This document shows, one piece after another, positions 1-6,930 of a stretch of 6,930 nucleotides of DNA. This stretch comes from Clostridiales bacterium (lineage in GTDB: Bacteria > Bacillota > Clostridia > Lutisporales > Lutisporaceae): contig JAAYKT010000330.1 in NCBI GenBank assembly GCA_012522255.1, forward strand, positions 1-6,930. The letters are read 5' to 3'. Below the pieces are notes generated by a model. The model was not told where the DNA came from. It saw only the letters and a list, made by a program, of their open reading frames with translations, and made no database searches. Position 1 is the first letter of the stretch, and each line of letters opens with the position of its first letter. The position numbers and the translations under genes are program-made.

Positions 1-2018
1 CTATAATCCTGTATTTCCAAATCTACCTGTTTTTCAAGGGTCTTAGATGCCTTTATATGATAGTTGTACAAAACATCTTTATCGATAGCCTCAAATATTG
101 CCTTTTTAACACCTATTGAATTATAGCAGTAATTGATTCCCCATTCATCTGTCCTCCTCGATAAAATATTTAAAGAAACAAGGTTTTCCAATAATTCCGA
201 TAACTCCGGAACCTCCATTTTAGTCATGTTGCCAAGTATTTTTTTGGGTACACTAATATTAAAAATCGAAATAATATCCAATACTAATTTTTTTTGCGGT
301 TCAAGGTTTTTGATTTTATTTTTTATAATATCTATTATATCCAATGACAAATGAATTTTGGAAAAATCCACTTCCGTCAAAACCCATTTACCTCTGTTAT
401 CTATGTAAATATGTTTTTCTAAGAAAAGTGCATGAATCATTTCATGCACAAGGCATGGATTACCTTCTGTTTCTTTGTAAATTTTAGCCGCGAAATCCAC
501 AGGTGGCTTGTCCATACCAAGCAGTAATCTGATAGCCTCGGCAGTATCTTGAATACTGTACTTGGATAGTTTCAATACATCCAATTCAACAGGCCCCAGA
601 TTGAGATTAATATAATCCCTTACATTATCTATTAATACTTCGCTATGTAAAGAAACCACAAAACAAACCTTACCCTTTTCCTGCATCATAAGAATATAAT
701 TGATTATTCTTCTTGATTTTTCATCTAAGTATTCAAAATTTTTTATTATTATAATAAAGGGCCAAATTAGGGAAGTCTCCAGTATAAAATTTCCTAATCT
801 ATATACTGCTTTTTCCTCATCATCCGACTCTTGTTCCAAATAACTGATATTTTTTGTTTGAATTAATTCCGGTATTAATTTAGAAAGTTGATCAAAATAT
901 TTGTCAATCGAATCCTTACCTGCATATTTTAAAATATTTCTGATTATAATTTTTATTGCAAAATAATCTTCCTTTGTTTCTTCGTTTAATACAGCGTAGG
1001 CGATATATTCCCCTTCAATACCGAGCCTTACCATAAAAGCTTCCAAAAGTGCACCTTTCCCTGTACCGTAATCACCGATTATGGTGGAAAACTTCGTAGA
1101 CTTTTCTTTATAGAAATAATCTTTTATGTTATCAATCAATCTATTAATAACACTTTCCCTTGCAACAAGTTTGGTTGGTCTAGCCGGTAAGACCTCAATA
1201 TACTTTTTATCTGTAATATTATATGTTTTATTAAATGATTTGTTAATATCCTCAATAATCTCGTCTATTGAATTGTATCTTGTCTGATAATCAGCTGTGA
1301 TGCATTTTTCAATTATATTGTAAAGATGTGTATTTTCTGATTTTACTACGTTCTTTATTTTGTCCATGCCGATAACTGTTTTGCCTGTACTTTCACCGGT
1401 AAAAAGATGATATAAAATCATTCCCAACAGATAAATATCCGTACTTTTGTCATACGTTCCATTTTGCAAGGATTTTGGTGCCTTAAAGTAACAATTACCT
1501 TTGTTTATTACTGCTTTATTATCTCCATGTAAAGGATAAGGAAAAGAGACTATTTTTACTTTTACTTGTCCCTCTTCCTCGGTAACCAATATTTCTTCAT
1601 GGTCTATACTGCAATATATGAACCCTTTGAGGTGAAGATATTTAAATGCTGACAGAATTTGTGCATATAGTTCTAAAATCTCATCAATACCCTTATCTTT
1701 GGCATATTCAAATAGATTCTTTCCCACAACATTTTCGTAAGTAAAATAGAATTTATTTGAAATAACAGGCCTTGCATCTATGACTCTCACCTTGTTAAAA
1801 TAGTAAATGCCGCAAATATTAGGGTGGATTAAGTTAGTATAATCAAAAAAATTTACTTTCATATAATCGATAAAAGCATTTGTCTCGGGTGTCTTATTAA
1901 TCAGTCTCACAGTTATTTTCAGATTGTCCTTGTGTATATTTTCTGCCAAAATTTTTGAGCCATATTTATCTTCCTGCAATATTTCTATTATCCTATATTG
2001 ACTATTTATTAATTGCAT
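1..2018 (-). CDS. Pseudokinase-STAND (AAA_16-like) NTPase fusion protein, C-terminus beyond the window
   Basis: The frame is open from an ATG at 2018 to the left edge: 672 codons with no stop, so the C-terminus is missing. Residues 1-270 have a Ser/Thr-kinase fold: HPNI at 65-68, an APE-like APK at 180-182, and STDIYLLG (192-199) followed by LYHLFTGE, the usual helix F region. The catalytic residues are lost: the HRDLKPEN position reads YCSIDHEE (135-142), DFG reads SFP (158-160), and the VAIK lysine appears to be Arg38. Residues about 285-530 resemble a STAND/AAA_16 NTPase, with a P-loop GDYGTGKG (315-322), a beta strand IIII (422-425) followed by KNFEYLD (426-432), and GNP at 519-521. Residues 550-672 are helical, like the winged-helix and TPR-leading region of such proteins. 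Family knowledge: kinase-AAA fusions often end in TPR, GAF, histidine kinase or GGDEF modules. A signalling or scaffold role is inferred; the output is unknown. The ATG has GGAG 5 nt upstream. Confidence 0.88.
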   Translation of the reverse strand, partial: MQLINSQYRIIEILQEDKYGSKILAENIHKDNLKITVRLINKTPETNAFIDYMKVNFFDYTNLIHPNICGIYYFNKVRVIDARPVISNKFYFTYENVVGKNLFEYAKDKGIDEILELYAQILSAFKYLHLKGFIYCSIDHEEILVTEEEGQVKVKIVSFPYPLHGDNKAVINKGNCYFKAPKSLQNGTYDKSTDIYLLGMILYHLFTGESTGKTVIGMDKIKNVVKSENTHLYNIIEKCITADYQTRYNSIDEIIEDINKSFNKTYNITDKKYIEVLPARPTKLVARESVINRLIDNIKDYFYKEKSTKFSTIIGDYGTGKGALLEAFMVRLGIEGEYIAYAVLNEETKEDYFAIKIIIRNILKYAGKDSIDKYFDQLSKLIPELIQTKNISYLEQESDDEEKAVYRLGNFILETSLIWPFIIIIKNFEYLDEKSRRIINYILMMQEKGKVCFVVSLHSEVLIDNVRDYINLNLGPVELDVLKLSKYSIQDTAEAIRLLLGMDKPPVDFAAKIYKETEGNPCLVHEMIHALFLEKHIYIDNRGKWVLTEVDFSKIHLSLDIIDIIKNKIKNLEPQKKLVLDIISIFNISVPKKILGNMTKMEVPELSELLENLVSLNILSRRTDEWGINYCYNSIGVKKAIFEAIDKDVLYNYHIKASKTLEKQVDLEIQDY

Positions 2019-2023
2019 AAAGA

Positions 2024-2037
2024 CTCCCCCCAAAAAA
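2024..2037 (-). promoter_or_regulatory. Homopolymeric ribosome binding site of the pseudokinase gene
   Basis: On the minus strand six T are followed by six G and then AG, giving a Shine-Dalgarno core GGAG (complement of 2024-2027) that ends 5 nt before the ATG at 2018. This decides the start of the gene. The T6-G6 tract is unusual because its length could change by slippage. Confidence 0.6.
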
Positions 2038-2068
2038 TTATGCTAAAAAGCAAACCCGTTTATGCATC

Positions 2069-2097
2069 TTATCAATATATTAGCATTAATTTGATAA
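2069..2097 (-). other. AT-rich hairpin between gyrA and the pseudokinase gene
   Basis: The arms 2069-2075 and 2091-2097 are perfect 7-bp complements (TTATCAA/TTGATAA). Inside them ATTA (2079-2082) pairs with TAAT (2087-2090) around a GCAT loop, leaving a 3-nt bulge. There is no U-run after it and it is very AT-rich, so it is not a good intrinsic terminator. A second 7-bp pairing is possible between 2080-2086 and 2040-2046, and it would compete with this hairpin. Confidence 0.4.
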
Positions 2098-2104
2098 TTG
2101 TCTA
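2077..2104 (-). promoter_or_regulatory. Candidate sigma-A promoter for the pseudokinase gene
   Basis: Read on the minus strand: TAGACA (complement of 2099-2104) as the -35 box, a 16-nt spacer, and TAATAT (complement of 2077-2082) as the -10 box, with TGC directly before it forming an extended -10. The expected start point lies roughly 50 nt before the ATG. In such AT-rich DNA similar matches can occur by chance, and read-through from gyrA is an alternative since no clear terminator separates the genes. Confidence 0.3.
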
Positions 2105-2117
2105 TCTTTTCTGTTTT

Positions 2118-4550
2118 CTAACATTCATCTTCGACAATTATTTTTGCTAGTGCCACAACACTATCGTTTTTATCAAGCTTCATAAGGGTCACACCCTGTG
2201 TACTCCTGCCCATTATGGAAATACCATTTATATCCATTCTGATGATTATGCCTTCTAAACTTATAAGCATTATTTCGCAATTATCTTTCACAACTTTTGC
2301 GCTGACCAATGAACCTATCCTCTTTGTGATGTTAACAGTTTTGATCCCTTTGCCACCTCTATTTTGTATTCTGTATTCTGACAGAGGTGTTCTTTTACCA
2401 AAGCCCTTCTCCGTTATTACCAACAGCTCTCCGTCTTTTTCAACAATGTCCAATGCAATTAAACTGTCATTCTTATTTAGTCTTATTCCCCTTACTCCCA
2501 TGGCAATACGCCCCATAGGCCTTACATCTTTTTCGTCAAACCTTATAGCAAGCCCATTTTTGGTAACAGCTATAAGTTCTGTGGTTCCTCTGGTGAGTTT
2601 AACAGAAATGAGTTCATCATCGTCTCTCAAAGTAATAGCGTTAAAACCTGTGCTCTTCGTCGTAGCATATTCTTTCAGCTCTGTCTTTTTCACAATACCT
2701 TTTTTGGTTGCAAAAATTAAGAATCCTTTTTCATCAAAACCTTTAATATGAATTACAGCGGTAACCTTTTCCCTGGGACTCAATTGCAAAAGATTTACCA
2801 AAGCCGTTCCTTTCGCCTGTCTGCCTGCTTCGGGGATTTCATAAGCCTTTAGTTTAAACATCCTCCCTTTGTTTGTAAAGAAAAGAATATGGTTATGGGT
2901 GGAAGTAATAAACAAGTGTTCCACAAAATCCTCTTCTCTTGTCTGAAGCGCCGCAATACCTCTTCCTCCTCTTCTCTGACTTTTGTATGTGTCTGCTGGA
3001 AGTCTTTTTATATAGCCGTAATGAGTCAATGTAACTGCAACCTCATGTTCCTCAATCAAATCTTCAAGATTGAATTCTTCAGCAGATTGTGTTATCTTGC
3101 TCCTTCTTTTATCTCCAAAGGTTTTCTTTATGCTTAAAAGTTCGTCTTTTATAATATTTAAAACCATAAGTTCACTATGCAATATGGACCTATAGTATTC
3201 AATATCCTTAATAAGAGATAAATATTCCTCTTCTATCTTATCTCTTTCCAGTCCGGTCAGGCTTCTTAGCCTCATGTCTGTAATGGCGGTAGCCTGCACT
3301 TCGGATAGCCCGAACCTTTTCGTCATTCTTTCTTTTGCCTCGGGCACGGTCTTAGAACTTCTGATTATGCTTATAATCTCATCAATGTTATCAAGGGCTA
3401 TTTTTAATCCTTCAAGTATGTGAGCCCTTTCCTCTGCTTTGTTAAGGTCATATTGTGTGCGTCTGACTATTATTTCTTTTTGATGATCTATATATAATGT
3501 CAGCATTTCTTTAAGGTTAAAAACTTTCGGCTGCCCGTTATGCAAAGCCAGCATGATAATGCTGAAACTGTCCTGCAATTGGGTATGTTTAAACAGCTGA
3601 TTTAAAACTATATTGGCATTAACGTCTCTTTTTAACTCAATTACTATTCTCATTCCGTCTCTATCGGATTCATCTCTTAGGTCGGAAATGCCTTCAATTC
3701 TTTTGTCCTTAACCAAATCCGCTATTTTTTCTATAAGATTTGCTTTATTCACTTGATAGGGCAATTCATTGACTATAATCCTTTGTCTGTTGCCATTCAT
3801 TGGCTCTATATCCGTTTTAGCCCTGACAATTACCCTGCCTCTCCCGGTGTAATAAGCTTTTTTAACACCTTCTCTACCCATGATAAGTCCACCTGTCGGA
3901 AAATCCGGTACTTTGATATATTTCATTATTTCATCTATATCCATTTCTGGATTTTCTATAATTGCTACTATGGCATCAATAACCTCCCCCAAGTTATGAG
4001 GTGGTATCGATGTTGCCATACCAACGGCTATACCACTACTGCCATTTACAAGCAGGTTTGGAAACCTTGATGGCAGTACTGCCGGTTCTTTTGTGCTTTC
4101 ATCATAATTTGGTACAAAATCAATGGTGTCTTTTTCTATGTTTCTCAACATTTCCATAGCTATCTTAGACATCCTTGCTTCCGTATAACGCATAGCCGCG
4201 GCACTGTCTCCGTCCACGGAACCGAAGTTCCCATGCCCATCTATCAACATATATCTATATGAAAAGTCCTGTGCCATTCTGACCATGGTATCATAAACAG
4301 CCGCATCACCGTGAGGATGGTATTTACCCAAAACCTCACCGACTGTAGTAGCTGATTTTCTATGAGGTTTATCAGGAGTAAAGCCCAGGCCGTGCATAGC
4401 ATAAAGAATACGTCTGTGCACAGGCTTTAAACCATCCCTCACATCAGGTAAAGCCCTTTGAACAATTACACTCATGGCATACTCTATAAAAGACTTTTTC
4501 ATTTCATGCTCTATATTAACTTGCTTAATGTTTTCGGTAACGTTTTCCAA
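2118..4550 (-). CDS. gyrA: DNA gyrase subunit A
   Basis: GyrA cuts and rejoins the gate DNA segment and wraps DNA for negative supercoiling, acting as A2B2 with GyrB in the cytoplasm. The 810-residue protein is of normal length. It has the N-terminal winged-helix region with the quinolone-determining stretch (HPHGD at 78-82, Asp87) and catalytic Tyr122 in MRYTE, so numbering matches E. coli. Next come the tower and coiled-coil region and a C-terminal beta-pinwheel opened by the GyrA box QRRGGRG (525-531), which marks it as gyrase rather than topoisomerase IV. A second, near-perfect box QNRGGKG lies at 729-735. Residue 83 is Ala, where E. coli has Ser. The start is a TTG preceded by AGGAGGT at 6 nt spacing; the next in-frame ATG (codon 17) would remove conserved N-terminal sequence. 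It lies 38 nt after gyrB and is probably cotranscribed with it. It ends in TAG without a long acidic tail. Confidence 0.98.
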   Translation of the reverse strand: MENVTENIKQVNIEHEMKKSFIEYAMSVIVQRALPDVRDGLKPVHRRILYAMHGLGFTPDKPHRKSATTVGEVLGKYHPHGDAAVYDTMVRMAQDFSYRYMLIDGHGNFGSVDGDSAAAMRYTEARMSKIAMEMLRNIEKDTIDFVPNYDESTKEPAVLPSRFPNLLVNGSSGIAVGMATSIPPHNLGEVIDAIVAIIENPEMDIDEIMKYIKVPDFPTGGLIMGREGVKKAYYTGRGRVIVRAKTDIEPMNGNRQRIIVNELPYQVNKANLIEKIADLVKDKRIEGISDLRDESDRDGMRIVIELKRDVNANIVLNQLFKHTQLQDSFSIIMLALHNGQPKVFNLKEMLTLYIDHQKEIIVRRTQYDLNKAEERAHILEGLKIALDNIDEIISIIRSSKTVPEAKERMTKRFGLSEVQATAITDMRLRSLTGLERDKIEEEYLSLIKDIEYYRSILHSELMVLNIIKDELLSIKKTFGDKRRSKITQSAEEFNLEDLIEEHEVAVTLTHYGYIKRLPADTYKSQRRGGRGIAALQTREEDFVEHLFITSTHNHILFFTNKGRMFKLKAYEIPEAGRQAKGTALVNLLQLSPREKVTAVIHIKGFDEKGFLIFATKKGIVKKTELKEYATTKSTGFNAITLRDDDELISVKLTRGTTELIAVTKNGLAIRFDEKDVRPMGRIAMGVRGIRLNKNDSLIALDIVEKDGELLVITEKGFGKRTPLSEYRIQNRGGKGIKTVNITKRIGSLVSAKVVKDNCEIMLISLEGIIIRMDINGISIMGRSTQGVTLMKLDKNDSVVALAKIIVEDEC

Positions 4551-4556
4551 TAGATT

Positions 4557-4563
4557 ACCTCCT
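4557..4563 (-). promoter_or_regulatory. Ribosome binding site of gyrA, supports the TTG start
   Basis: The minus strand reads AGGAGGT, a full match to the core complement of the 16S rRNA 3' end, 6 nt before the TTG at 4550. No comparable site precedes the next in-frame ATG, so TTG is the chosen start. Confidence 0.85.
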
Positions 4564-4588
4564 CTGTCTTTAATTGTAATAAAATGTT

Positions 4589-6529
<1,941 letters not shown>

Positions 6530-6552
6530 TTATATGAATTGCATTACATTTT

Positions 6553-6819
6553 TTAAAGGTTATTTATATCTAAAAAATTAGCCCTTTTATTTAAAGTAAC
6601 AGAGGATATAGGAGATAAGTATATAATTGTCTGGTTTTCCTTTATTGTAAATATAAAAGATTTAGGTTTTTTATCGGAGATTCTCACTAAAAATCCTTCG
6701 TCTTCGGCTATTTTTAAAAACTCTTTGGTTTTTTTTGAAAAACCGCTGGTTTTAATATTCATTATGCTCACCACATCCTTAAGGGGAACGGCGATATCTT
6801 CACCCAAATGTATAAACAT
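6553..6819 (-). CDS. remB: Extracellular matrix regulator RemB family protein (DUF370/YaaB)
   Basis: This small 88-residue protein begins MFIHLGEDIAVPLKDVV, the typical RemB/YaaB opening, and has the family's PKSFIFT and IYLSPISSVTLNKRA stretches. B. subtilis RemB is about 80 aa, so the length is close. The position just upstream of gyrB is the conserved place for remB in Firmicutes. In B. subtilis, RemA and RemB help activate biofilm matrix genes, and RemA binds DNA; the role in this organism is inferred from that. No signal peptide or membrane segment is visible, so it should be cytoplasmic. The ATG at 6819 has AGGTG 7 nt upstream. A 38-nt gap without a terminator leads into gyrB, so remB is probably the first or an early gene of the gyrase transcript. 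Confidence 0.9.
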   Translation of the reverse strand: MFIHLGEDIAVPLKDVVSIMNIKTSGFSKKTKEFLKIAEDEGFLVRISDKKPKSFIFTIKENQTIIYLSPISSVTLNKRANFLDINNL

Positions 6820-6852
6820 TTAAAAACACCTACTTTATACATAAACTTTTTA

Positions 6853-6881
6853 ATTTTATTACGCCATGATGCGTACCTCAA
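6853..6881 (-). promoter_or_regulatory. Candidate sigma-A promoter for remB-gyrB-gyrA
   Basis: Read on the minus strand: TTGAGG (complement of 6876-6881) as the -35 box, exactly 17 nt, then TAAAAT (complement of 6853-6858) as the -10 box, five of six consensus bases. Transcription would start near 6846, giving a leader of about 27 nt before the remB ATG. The rest of 6820-6930 shows no gene that can be supported. The tail of the usual upstream gene recF cannot be recognised here. Confidence 0.45.
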
Positions 6882-6930
6882 AATAAACTCATGAGGATGT
6901 CTGAAAGTCCTAAAAAAGCAAAAATAGTTC

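Noticed and set aside
133..354. Plus-strand open frame of 73 codons at the left end.
   Set aside because: It is antisense to the continuous pseudokinase-NTPase frame and has low-complexity hydrophobic composition with no visible ribosome binding site.
1..2018. Reading the kinase-NTPase gene as a decaying pseudogene because its catalytic motifs are lost.
   Set aside because: There is no stop or frameshift over 672 codons, the fold motifs remain, and the start has a ribosome binding site.
2215..2751. Plus-strand open frame of 178 codons inside gyrA, and similar ones within gyrA and gyrB.
   Set aside because: They lie antisense to strongly conserved gyrase codons, resemble no known protein, and are explained as shadows of the real genes.
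6891..6930. A plus-strand ATG opening a frame to the right edge (MRMSESPKKAKIV).
   Set aside because: There are only 13 complete codons, no properly spaced ribosome binding site, and it runs against all other genes.
6820..6930. Possible C-terminal end of recF on the minus strand.
   Set aside because: The three minus-strand frames give ELFLLF, TIFAFLGLSDILMSLF or an open frame without any recognisable RecF motif.

Overview
The window looks like a piece of a low-GC Gram-positive chromosome, most likely class Clostridia. The evidence is the AT-rich codon use, strong AGGAGG-type ribosome binding sites, a short GyrB (641 aa, without the large insertion of E. coli GyrB), and the order remB-gyrB-gyrA, which in Firmicutes lies near the replication origin downstream of recF. 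The genus cannot be fixed from this sequence.

All four genes are on the minus strand, so transcription runs from high to low coordinates. At the right end (6820-6930) is a short leader with a plausible sigma-A promoter. It is followed by a RemB-type regulator (6819-6553), gyrB (6514-4589) and gyrA (4550-2118). Both gaps between these genes are 38 nt and no terminator is visible in either, so a single operon is likely. Both gyrase subunits start at non-ATG codons (GTG and TTG) behind good ribosome binding sites. GyrB supplies the ATPase gate and TOPRIM domain, and GyrA supplies the breakage-reunion tyrosine and the DNA-wrapping pinwheel; together they form the A2B2 enzyme that introduces negative supercoils. 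GyrA has alanine at the main quinolone-contact position (83).

After a 99-nt gap with an AT-rich hairpin and a possible promoter, a large open frame runs from 2018 off the left edge (672 codons seen, no stop). It encodes an N-terminal protein-kinase fold joined to a STAND/AAA_16-type NTPase. The kinase part has lost the HRD and DFG aspartates, and probably the VAIK lysine. The NTPase keeps the P-loop lysine but lacks the usual Ser/Thr after it and the Walker B acidic pair. The frame is nonetheless intact and has a ribosome binding site, so it looks like a maintained sensor or scaffold protein whose output domain lies outside the window. This is the least ordinary part of the window. No tRNA, rRNA, CRISPR array or mobile element was seen, and no stretch over 300 bases lacks a gene.
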